DNA from: Haemaphysalis longicornis | Lineage: Eukaryota > Arthropoda > Arachnida > Ixodida > Ixodidae | Assembly: GCA_013339765.2 (NCBI GenBank) | Contig: CM023453.1 | Coordinates: 84,944,685 to 85,008,684, forward strand | DNA length: 64,000 bases | Direction: 5' to 3' | Shown here: in pieces, positions 59,701 to 64,000 of the stretch | Position numbering within the stretch: the first letter of the stretch is position 1 | Layout of the letters: each line of letters begins with the position of its first letter | The notes under the pieces: model-generated | What the model was told of the DNA's origin: nothing | What the model saw: the letters and a program-made list of their open reading frames with translations, nothing else | Database searches by the model: none | Made by a program: the position numbers and the translations under genes

Positions 59701-62700
59701 GTCTGTGGCGGAGCTATCATGGTGGAATAGTGTACTTTATTGAGATGCGCTATATATGACAGAGATCATAAAAGTACTTTATCTTTATCATTATGTTTAT
59801 CTTAAGCCTGGTTATGTCCACTGCAGGATGAAGTACTATATACAAATCAAAAACAATAAGGGAATTATTAGATAAACAATGACAGCAGAATCTATAAACA
59901 ACGTGCGGTGAGGTGAAATGCACGTTCACTTCAGGGAACGAACATCTAATTTTTAATAGGGGTGTGGCAAGATGGCACTTGTGTACACAACATCAAGTAC
60001 GAGTTAAGCGTCATCATCCGTTTGTAAATAAGTTAAAGCAAACAGGGTCATACCGCGGGCCGTACAAGCACGTTATACGTAGCTTGGCACGTAAAATTGT
60101 CCGTTCCAGGCTCTTTCAACGCAATGTTAAGGCTACTTTTTCGATGTCCCGTTCGGGACTAGCCTTTTGTGTCCTTGTTTGCTTTTTTTCACTCCCAGGG
60201 CACTTTATGCCGCTTGTATAGAAAGCATCTTGTCAATAACGACGAACTTAAGAGGAGTACTATATAAAAGGCGACACTCTTCGCACCATGTTGGCTCGCA
60301 GGGTCCGTCTGGACACCCGAACAGGTCACGTGCCTCGTAGCAGAGGCTGTGGGCGAGTAGGTCACTGACAGGGAAACCATCGCTAGCCAGTCGTATGGCG
60401 TCCGTGAAGAGAGCTCTCCAGGGAAGCCTGCCTTCAAAGCGCTTGTGGATCTCCGCATAACCGCGCAGTTCTCCGGGCACCGCAATGGCCAGTCCCACCT
60501 GTTCGAGTGTTGAAATAAAAAGTTGACGAGGACACCCGTCTTTGGCGATGAAGACTTAAAAAAAAGCGATAGAGATGAAAATAATTTTTTCCAAAACATA
60601 GAGGGGCTAATGATAGTCTGCGTTTATTTCGGTCCCGAAGACAGTAATCAACAAAGGGCTTCTCTAAACGTGACATCGCCGGTATAACACTATTTTGCGT
60701 TCATCACATACTTTTTTTGCCAGTTAAAAATGATTCGAAACGAAACCTTCGATTTTATTTATCCTACGTGCTCCGTCTCTGCGTGTATCGTGCACGAGAC
60801 GGACAATTTCAGGATATCGGCCTCAGCCTCAGGATACGGCGTTGGTTCGAAATGAGATTAAAGATTTATAAACGTTATAAGCGTCTTCCGGTAACAAATA
60901 TATGGTTCACTTATGTGCTCTTGTAACTGTTCTTTTTGTTCAAATAAATGTTTGTGTGTGTTGTGAAACGTATATGCGTATGTATGAAAACATTAGTAGA
61001 AATGTTATAATTATCTGCTAAACATTGTGTAAAACACATCTGCATGCGTCATTGTTTTACCGCCTCGTTATTTGTCGCTATTTATTGTATAATGACTGGC
61101 TAGCTTGCTTTGTAACGTTTGAATTATCGTGCTTAAGTTACTTTTCTTGCTAGGGAAGAGGTCATTTCGCTGCTTATTGTTCCTGTCCCAATGTACTTTG
61201 GGTGTAAGGGCCCTAGTGAGGCAGCTTGTTGCCTTTAGCCCTCTCATTCTAGACAATGTATGTCTGAACGAAATTGGAAATAAAACAAAATAAAAAAATA
61301 TAGGTTTGGGTTTTGACTTCGACCTTGTCAGACGCCATTGATGTTTCACCCGCCGTGGTGGCTCAGTGGCTAAGGGGTTTCGCTGCGAGCACGACGACGG
61401 GGGTTCTATTCCCGGCAGCGGCGGCCGCTTTTCTGATGGAGGCGAAAAGCAAGAACGCCCGTGTGTACGAGATTTCGGCGCACGTTAAAGATCCCCAGGC
61501 CGTCAAAATTAATTTGCAGCGCCCCACTACGGCGCACCTCTTCGCCTGCGTTGCGTCGGCTCATTAAACTCTACAAAAAACAAAGAATGATCTTTCGTGA
61601 TTTTTATATTATTAGTCGTTAAGAGTACTATTGGGTAAATTTGGTGAAAGTGCGACTAAAACAAGCCTGTCACCCTCATACACCAAAACCATGAACATAT
61701 TTTCGCGGTAATGTAGGCCAAAGTGAAGCACAAAGTGAATTTTGATTATTATTTGCCAATACGAAAAATTGCTCTTACGTCACCTCTTTCAAATCCTTGT
61801 CAACCAGAACTTTGGGCCGCAATAGCAGACCCTCATAAAAATATTAGAAAAGAAAAATTGTCCGTTCAGATCCCTACAATTGCGACGTTTCTCCAGCAGC
61901 TTGCGTGCGCTGAAAGTGTGGGAACCAACGCTGCCAGATACCACCTCTGCTATCAGCGCCATCACTGAGGCCAGTATGCTGCGAGTAATGCTAGAAGCCT
62001 CGTTAAAAGAAGTGGTTGAGAAGTATAGATGGGCTATCACCATCGGCAGGCGCGCATACGTATTCTGCTCCTTTCGTTTACCGCCGGTGCAGCTACACGG
62101 CGCTCTTATGCGGTTCGGCCACAGCTGCCATGCTCCAATTACTTCTGATGGCACCTGTACGTGGCAGGATTTGCGCTCTCATAGTAACCATGCTTCCACA
62201 TACACCTTCCTATCTTTGGCTGTCTGCATGTACAGACGGGCTGCTGCCCTTTCTCTTTCGCAATCGCCATTCCGGTTGTACAGATAAACCGTTTCCTCCA
62301 GCATTCCCTTCAGGCTTTTCCTACCCAGCCAAGCAGTCCGCTTACTCAGTATATTCCTCATTCTGAATTGGGTCAGCTTTTTGCCGATACGCAAGTCAAC
62401 TTTGATGTTTCATCGTGTACGTGCGTCTGTGTACGTGTGTGTGCGCGCGTGCACGCGCACGCAGGGTATGTTCGAAAGTTTGCAGGGCCAGTTGAAATTG
62501 ATATCGCGAAAAAAAAATCCACCTATTGAACACAGATAAATATTCACAAAATTAGCGATAAAAATACTATATCCATAACTTATAACTTGTTCACTTGTGC
62601 ACCATGGATACGCATTAGTTATGCGTACAAAAGCCTTACACTAAAGCTTCAATGACACCGTCAAACACCTAGGCAATAGACGCGAGTATTTTAGTTTGGT

Positions 62701-62834
62701 TCATGGTAATAAAGACGTGTAGCAGCGAACGCTCACCTTTGCGGCTGAGTGTGGCGTTTCCGACGAACATGTCTCTCCTTGCAGCCCCCGGAGCAACTTC
62801 TCGGGAAATGAGGGACAAGGCATGTCTTTCCCTC
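35650..62834 (-). CDS. GGT: gamma-glutamyltransferase copy A, exons 3-11 (two frame breaks)
   Basis: Nine exons on the minus strand: 62834-62737, 60498-60278, 55581-55417, 53048-52844, 46340-46265, 45464-45274, 43686-43449, 37784-37671 and 35796-35650. They encode about 480 residues from REVAP to the stop and cover the rest of the family (about 570 residues). Landmarks: REVAP (glutamate-binding Arg), AVPGELRGY, GTAHLS with the catalytic Thr that starts the small subunit after self-cleavage, MDDFS, SSMSPT (oxyanion serines), GASGG. The product would remove the gamma-glutamyl group of glutathione at the cell surface. All splice phases fit, but exons 4 and 5 each carry one extra base, so the gene as written is interrupted. 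It is either a young pseudogene or sequencing error in homopolymers. Exons 1-2 should lie beyond 64000. Confidence 0.9.
35797..37670 (-). other. GGT-A intron 10
   Basis: Contains an unrecognised minus-strand open frame of 155 codons (36908-36441) with no domain or splice pattern that I can identify. No repeat is identified. Confidence 0.5.
37671..37784 (-). CDS. GGT: GGT-A exon 10
   Basis: VSMRTLWMDNNIKDAID, then YPRVHDQLIPDYIMAEPTFP: the conserved P-R-x-H-(D/N)-Q-L motif near the end of the small subunit. The exon is 114 nt, phase 0 on both sides, with GT..AG borders (TGTGTAG acceptor, GAG/GTGAGA donor). Confidence 0.92.
37785..39839 (-). other. GGT-A intron 9, proximal part
   Basis: Holds a 15-bp direct repeat (TAAGGCGCCCTCCAT twice, about 38051-38080), a short (ATA)n run near 38170-38210 and a minisatellite at 38848-38945. 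The stretch near 39030-39310 reads like a decayed transposase tail on the minus strand, but support is too thin to call. Confidence 0.45.
38848..38945. repeat. AT-rich minisatellite
   Basis: Four imperfect copies of GATTTTGTAATATTCTGCTAT with variable spacers. Confidence 0.75.
39840..41120 (+). repeat. R-repeat, copy 3, split by the TTAA element
   Basis: The left part (39840-39907) starts TTTTAACAGCGGAGCTGTTG and runs to GTAACACGTTAA. The right part (41015-41120) continues TACCAAGAAAATGCCGAGCG and GGCTTTAGCAAAAAAAAA. Joined, they follow the order of copies 2 and 4, which lack the insertion. Confidence 0.7.
39908..41014. mobile_element. TTAA-flanked MITE, piggyBac-like
   Basis: A 1107-bp element whose ends are inverted: AGGAGCCATGAAGAGAAAA on both sides, exact over 19 nt and similar beyond. 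It is flanked on each side by TTAA (39904-39907 and 41015-41018), the target duplication of piggyBac transposases. No transposase is coded inside. It interrupts the R-repeat. Confidence 0.8.
41121..43448 (-). other. GGT-A intron 9, distal part
   Basis: No gene recognised. A third copy of the short GCGCCAGATT...AAACTCTATG motif lies at about 41460-41503. Confidence 0.45.
43449..43686 (-). CDS. GGT: GGT-A exon 9 (substrate-binding and oxyanion loop)
   Basis: FGSLVRSSSGIVFNNHMDDF, then NFIEPGKRPQSSMSPTIVLD and ELVVGASGGPKITTAVAL. SSM are the oxyanion-hole serines and GASGG the following glycine loop. In the usual N-N-(E/Q)-M-D-D block, the glutamate-contacting Glu/Gln is His here. The first base completes the Tyr codon begun in exon 8 (TA plus C), so phase 2 enters and phase 0 leaves. 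Confidence 0.93.
43687..45273 (-). other. GGT-A intron 8
   Basis: A short CCTAAC-type run (ACCTAACCTAAACTAACATA, about 44941-44975) resembles decayed arthropod telomere-type repeats but is too short to mean more. No gene is recognised. Confidence 0.5.
45274..45464 (-). CDS. GGT: GGT-A exon 8 (autocleavage Thr)
   Basis: VVRNLTSQGYAESTRWKIND, then DDRTYHDPAHYDF and GTAHLSMWGDGDALSITTTI. The Thr of GTAHLS, at about residue 43 of the exon, is the conserved nucleophile exposed by self-cleavage. The acceptor is TTGAAATGCAG; the donor TCATA/GTAGGT leaves phase 2. Confidence 0.93.
45465..46264 (-). other. GGT-A intron 7
   Basis: Contains a GT-rich microsatellite-like stretch (about 45776-45837). 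No coding signal. Confidence 0.6.
46265..46340 (-). CDS. GGT: GGT-A exon 7
   Basis: A 76-nt exon coding FVEACKFAYAKRALLGDPRF then VNVAD. It matches the invariant (M/F)VEA-F-x-YAKR-x-LLGDP block near the end of the large subunit. The acceptor is TTTTTGCAG and the donor GAC/GTAGGT. The first A completes an Arg codon from exon 6. Confidence 0.93.
46341..46756 (-). other. GGT-A intron 6, distal end
   Basis: No gene or repeat recognised. Confidence 0.45.
46757..47312 (+). repeat. R-repeat, copy 1 (split by the BEL/Pao insertion)
   Basis: Starts TTAATAGCGAAGCTGTTCAA and passes through GAGATGCCGAGCGCTCGTGC, CAAGCATACCCACC and CGTGGACTTAAACTGTC to TCAAGTCTTACGCGTTAGTG. It resumes after the LTR element at 51302 with AGCTTCTTCATTTTTTT. 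Copy 2 (56808-57460) has the same order without the insertion. Confidence 0.75.
47313..47490 (-). repeat. outer element LTR (3' LTR)
   Basis: 178 bp. It differs from the partner by two substitutions and one 1-bp indel, so the insertion is fairly recent. Confidence 0.92.
47529..47900 (-). pseudogene. BEL/Pao integrase C-terminal scrap
   Basis: ERWKRGEHLLERPWKLGRRN, then KYLHTLRPAHTTPRKSPVF, resembles the ...RW...WRRW.KEYL..LRSAH... end of BEL/Pao polyproteins. It directly follows gag, which implies that the whole protease-RT-integrase middle was deleted. Confidence 0.5.
47925..49283 (-). CDS. BEL/Pao Gag (outer element)
   Basis: A 452-codon ORF. The N-terminal half is coiled and acidic (LKRKEAALTELDKEIEDI). 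The middle holds the DUF1759-type capsid region of BEL/Pao gag (LPKLEVESFNGDFIRWPTFW, KYKYLRSYIKGKAQGVISGL, ELLKHRFGDK). Three zinc knuckles follow: CLLCESNDHLTDDC, CFRCARTFHRPKNC and CRNCKGHHITSLC. The frame then runs to AVT and a stop where protease should begin. The ORF is open, but the element lacks pol, so it could only be mobilised by another element's enzymes. The start at MHRPKW is the first ATG downstream of the nested insertion, which separates it from the 5' LTR promoter. Confidence 0.88.
   Translation of the reverse strand: MHRPKWKRNVLRASTTRVISEMKSMMEVAPLPTGELAEQLNMLKRKEAALTELDKEIEDIIPDDQLDDELATVEDCRDSIARMVFCAESHLATAFPLTTTSAAQAVNSADGGILFRLPKLEVESFNGDFIRWPTFWDQFESAIHKHPFLADVDKYKYLRSYIKGKAQGVISGLATTNESYPIAIELLKHRFGDKSLIISDDMSKLLNLPKLTSCENLSDLQTLHDCVHTHVRSLENLGVHIESYGIMLKTALWQKLPYELVLQFNQLMLTTPQGQRREGPYEVSTLLELLNLEVRSPEITSVMTGSDTPTTTEPHRKHVNDKIKGYSATLTVKVSRHKCLLCESNDHLTDDCRVELPLDLKKAKLRKQGCCFRCARTFHRPKNCKNAKSLSCRNCKGHHITSLCDPNWKQPTPRKLTTMSTSTAMSQETAFAWTVPGEAKLISSSIQSKAVT
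49386..49510 (-). repeat. inner element 3' LTR
   Basis: 125 bp, unusually short for an LTR. It is preceded on the minus strand by the purine-rich tract. Confidence 0.9.
49602..50075 (-). CDS. basic ORF of unknown role (inner element)
   Basis: A 157-codon, Arg/Lys-rich frame overlapping the end of the gag-like ORF. It starts MCKTQMKSTDDRCPACNEK and has no domain that I recognise. It could be a rearranged remnant of pol or simply an open frame in the leader-to-LTR region. Confidence 0.3.
   Translation of the reverse strand: MCKTQMKSTDDRCPACNEKTFTRVPALRNQWLGSKSLKKRIQAPERQASARPPENRKRRSIATIQMQVVETQPVHGKERRRRTGKEKGTTDQKVLAAFRTRFVHAHSRTNFTASFIRQPCPSKTCGPVLPKKVSRRRHRASKHRWRVKQAETATCRL
50044..50703 (-). 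CDS. Gag N-terminal-like ORF (inner element)
   Basis: A 219-codon ORF with RADITELANTTIRVLESSP and LIDLHRMAEQKQDELRRLDG, the N-terminal helical pattern of BEL/Pao gag. No capsid core or zinc knuckles follow. It ends in a low-complexity Ser/Ala/Glu region. The ORF is intact between its limits, but its capsid function is doubtful. Confidence 0.6.
   Translation of the reverse strand: MDQLISSRVVLRADITELANTTIRVLESSPSNISMLIDLHRMAEQKQDELRRLDGHIQSLLDFDSFVADLEEGEEFSYVISRTKVSLKERISQATLSTSFTATKTLSPPQPTQNPFRGGISLKRDAAIVALPFATRDACETASSSCSAEENTEQHSAPTFAKSSVNQAAGRRINTEFVEAAGAVLFCPNKENTIPGSHALGAITLEANPYVQNSDEVNG
50933..50943 (-). promoter_or_regulatory. primer-binding site, inner element (tRNA-His)
   Basis: TGGTGCCGTGA, four bases after the 5' LTR; same tRNA as the outer element. 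Confidence 0.75.
50948..51072 (-). repeat. inner element 5' LTR
   Basis: 125 bp, partner of 49386-49510, with three substitutions between them. Confidence 0.9.
51105..51116 (-). promoter_or_regulatory. primer-binding site, outer element (tRNA-His)
   Basis: TGGTGCCGTGAC, three bases after the 5' LTR, is the complement of the 3' end of animal tRNA-His (...GTCACGGCACCA). Confidence 0.75.
51120..51296 (-). repeat. outer element LTR (5' LTR)
   Basis: 177 bp, partner of 47313-47490. It is followed on the minus strand by a 3-nt spacer and the primer-binding site. Confidence 0.92.
51336..52843 (-). other. GGT-A intron 6, proximal part
   Basis: No gene or clear repeat is recognised beyond the end of R-repeat copy 1. 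Confidence 0.45.
52844..53048 (-). CDS. GGT: GGT-A exon 6
   Basis: GIMTLKDLRSYKPTWTQPVS, then VAYSAPPPAGGAIYSYIMSI: the GG-I-(V/M)-T-x-x-DL and PPP-(A/S)-GG blocks of the large subunit. It is 205 nt, phase 1 in and phase 2 out; the donor CATAG/GTGTGT is weaker than the others. Confidence 0.92.
53506..54342. mobile_element. foldback element, 837 bp
   Basis: The ends CAGGGTGACCAAAATTAGG and CAGGGTGATCAAAGTTAAG (on the other strand) open two long, diverged inverted arms of about 370 bp. These share GCGCTTAG, GTTATGCGC, GGGGGACACA, GATATCG(A/G) and the AGGAGCTTTGCG block, around a unique centre (about 53880-53990). No transposase frame is present and the target duplication is unclear. It lies in intron 5 of GGT-A. 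Confidence 0.8.
54343..55416 (-). other. GGT-A intron 5, distal part
   Basis: An imperfect inverted pair near 54540-54605 (ATCAACAGTC around GTTGATATAGTTGACTGTCG) is seen. No gene is recognised. Confidence 0.45.
55417..55581 (-). CDS. GGT: GGT-A exon 5 (with one extra base)
   Basis: KPFWNSEEKRPLIAGELLVQ, then ARTLAEIAKYGPDYFYKGS fits the family up to SLAS. It then shifts frame at AGCAACGATG (55448-55439), where an extra A of the pair at 55445-55444 breaks it. Removing one base restores MVREIAEHG and the phase 1 donor (CATG/GTACGA). As written, the frame gives NDGAGDC and a stop. Confidence 0.88.
55893..56030 (+). repeat. tick SINE body fragment
   Basis: GTGTACGAGATTTCGGCGCA, GTCCCCAGGGGGTGAAAATT and CCTCCATTACGGCGCGCCTC match the body of the SINE at 61349-61576; the head is missing. 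Confidence 0.8.
56808..57460 (+). repeat. R-repeat, copy 2 (uninterrupted)
   Basis: Starts CTAACAGCGCAGCTGTTTAG and ends CTGGGTAAGCTTCCTTCATT with a T-run. Inside is a tandem duplication of about 130 bp (GCCTCGCGGCGACCGCCCAG...CATACCCACTTAGG and its relative near 56960-57035). It serves as the empty-site reference for copies 1 and 3. Confidence 0.75.
57785..57900 (-). repeat. tick SINE body fragment
   Basis: The minus strand reads AGATTTCGGCGCACGTTAAA, CCCTAGGTGGTCAAAATTAA and CTCCAATACGGCGCGCCTC, the same body as 61349-61576. Confidence 0.8.
59790..59840 (-). mobile_element. RTE LINE 3' tail fragment
   Basis: CTTAAGCCTGGTTATGTCCA then CTGCAGGATGAAGTACT is the 3' end motif seen at 2440-2480, in the same orientation and without any coding part. 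Confidence 0.6.
60278..60498 (-). CDS. GGT: GGT-A exon 4 (with one extra base)
   Basis: GLAIAVPGELRGYAEIHKRF, then GRLPWRALFTDAIRLASDGF is the conserved AVPGE-x-RGY...GRLPW block. The acceptor is CGAACAG. Exon 3 ends in phase 1 (AAA G) and the family motif is KGGL, but the exon starts GTGGGACTG, one G too many for KGG-L. The donor chosen is GAAGA/GTGTCG, which joins exon 5 in phase; it is not a strong donor. Confidence 0.87.
60499..62736 (-). other. GGT-A intron 3
   Basis: Carries the complete SINE at 61349-61576. Just before it, 61190-61300 ends in AATAAAACAAAATAAAAAAA and may be a LINE 3' tail, but no coding part is attached. No other gene is recognised. Confidence 0.55.
61349..61576 (+). 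repeat. tRNA-derived tick SINE, complete
   Basis: The head CCGCCGTGGTGGCTCAGTGG has a good box A (TGGCTCAGTGG) and box B GGGTTCTATTCCC, closing with GGCAGCGGCGG. The body GTGTACGAGATTTCGGCGCA, AAAGATCCCCAGGCCGTCAA, CACTACGGCGCACCTC follows, with an A-rich end. The layout fits the abundant tick SINE group to which the published Ruka element belongs; assignment to Ruka itself is not tested. Fragments of the same family lie at 30466, 55893 and 57785. Confidence 0.85.
62737..62834 (-). CDS. GGT: GGT-A exon 3
   Basis: RERHALSLISREVAPGAARR, then DMFVGNATLSRK. The Arg of REVAP is the conserved residue that holds the glutamate carboxylate. The acceptor is TTTGTCGCAG and the donor AAAG/GTGAGC; phase 2 in, phase 1 out. 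The phase and the arginine completed at the border match exon 2 of GGT-B. Confidence 0.92.
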
Positions 62835-64000
62835 CTGCGACAAATATGTTGATGGGAACGTTACCGTTTATGAGCATGGTTATTAAGGTGATACGATAGC
62901 TGATTATGTGACTTGACCATAAAATGCGGATTGTCCGGGTCCGAATGGCGGAAAACGCTTTAACATTACTGGTGGCTGCTTTCTCTGATAGAGGAAAAAA
63001 GAGCCATACAAAGAACGCTAAGTTCCTTCGATTGGTGCCTGAAGTGATAACGGGGGTCGGGACATGATACGTAAAGAGGGAGAGAAAGTGTTAAGCAGAA
63101 GGGATAGGTTGGCGTGTATCAAGCCCCTATTAGGTATCCCGGATCTGAAGAACGGCGTGCCTATATGGATACCCTACTTGGAACGACTCACAAGCGTACA
63201 AAGGTGTGTAGGTGTTGCCATACTCAGAGGAAAATGGCGGTTTGAGTGCCCTTATCTAGAATACCGCACGCCAAACCTCGTTAACGGGCGCCTTTGCAGC
63301 CCCCTGTTGCCCCTACACCATGTGGCGTTGCTTCTTCTGCGTGCAAGTCATTTCCTTGCAGAGTGCTTCCCACTCTGTATCTTTCAGCGCCCAGGGAACC
63401 ACTATTGTACTCAACTGTACATTACGCCTCAAAACGCTTTGATTCCGCATGTTGTCAGCATTTGGTGTTCTTTACCTAATGCAATCAAGAACCTCTTCGC
63501 CGCTGTCATGGCGGAAGTAAAGACATTACGCAGTCAAGTTGTGTGCCACTTGAGCAGAACCACCTGCTCAATCCACTTCTCTCCCCTTCAACTTGCTCTC
63601 CATCCCATCCCCCCCCCCTCGTTTCTTTTCTCGGTAGTGTGCCCCCGTGCCGAGCTTTCCGGCAAACCTCGAAACATGTGCGCTCATATTATGTATTGTA
63701 ATTATCAGTGAACGAACACGGTTTTTATAAAACATTACGCCAAAGCGGTTAAGTAAGGCGCGGCACATTTTGCTTTTATTTTTTTAGCTTCAGTAGGATG
63801 CAGAGCATTATCAGTGCGGCTTCTCCGCAAAATTTCACTTTTCTGGCGGATTGCGAAATTTGCTAGTGTCGGTGCTACGCTTTCTGGCACGTTATTTCTG
63901 TTTTTAACTGGGACTGACTGTTTTATTTTTTGTGTTCCGATTTTCAATTGCTTCTTCAGGAAAAGCTTGGAAGAAGGATGGCAGCAACAAAAAGAGGACG
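62835..64000. other. GGT-A intron 2 side; unrecognised 215-codon frame
   Basis: If GGT-A is complete, its exons 1-2 lie further right. A plus-strand frame of 215 codons (63064-63711) carries no domain that I recognise; a short stretch (HVVSIWCSLPNAIKNL) vaguely recalls LINE C-termini. It is not called as a gene. Confidence 0.4.

Larger units (their letters stand above)
55582..60277 (-). other. GGT-A intron 4
   Basis: Contains SINE fragments (55893-56030, 57785-57900), R-repeat copy 2, an A-run at 59041-59062 and an RTE tail at 59790-59840. A tRNA-like degenerate stretch (GTGGCGCAGTCGG ... GGGTTCTATTCCG) lies near 59275-59335. No host exon is recognised between the flanking GGT exons. Confidence 0.55.

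Noticed and set aside
63064..63711. 215-codon plus-strand frame
   Set aside because: No recognisable domain or splice context; a faint likeness to LINE C-termini is too weak for a call.

Overview
This window is animal nuclear DNA, most likely from a hard tick (Ixodidae). The coding signal is split into short exons with GT..AG borders and matching phases. The intergenic and intronic DNA is packed with retroelements and tRNA-derived SINEs of tick-like type, long (TA)n arrays, BEL/Pao and gypsy LTR elements, RTE-, R1- and CR1/jockey-like LINEs and Penelope-like sequence. There is no prokaryotic operon structure. The species call is inference from the repeat families.

The only host protein-coding signal I can support is gamma-glutamyltransferase (GGT, glutathione hydrolase), all on the minus strand. 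GGT-A occupies 62834 down to 35650 and supplies nine consecutive exons, family exons 3 to 11, ending in a stop codon; its first two exons would lie beyond the right edge. GGT-B starts at 15089 with a signal-peptide exon and continues at 10988-10866 with the GIGGG exon; its remaining exons are not seen to the left. All borders join in phase except two, where one extra base breaks the frame of GGT-A (exons 4 and 5). This is either a head-to-tail tandem pair cut by the window, or one gene whose pieces were put in the wrong order during assembly.

Layout. 1-1375: nothing recognised. 1376-10080: repeat cluster with tandem tRNA-Arg-like SINEs, a full-length RTE LINE that begins with a tRNA-like head, Penelope fragments in opposite orientations, (TA)n arrays and three tandem 320-bp foldback SINE pairs. 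10866-15089: GGT-B with a LINE tail and a SINE in its intron. 15.1-22 kb: LTR fragments and a decayed gypsy gag-protease. 22.0-28.8 kb: a four-level nest, an R1-like LINE split by an LTR fragment, split by a CR1/jockey-like LINE, split by a second inverted copy of the same LTR fragment. 31.1-31.8 kb: an internally deleted pogo/Tigger-like transposon. 35.65-62.83 kb: GGT-A, whose introns hold a TTAA-flanked MITE (39908-41014), two nested BEL/Pao elements with perfect 5-bp target duplications (47313-51296), an 837-bp foldback element (53506-54342), SINEs, and copies of an unnamed repeat here called the R-repeat.

No system made of cooperating new genes is visible. The most informative signals are the exon order of the two GGT loci, the two single-base frame breaks, the datable nested insertions with readable empty sites, and the tRNA-headed and palindromic repeats between 5.5 and 10 kb.
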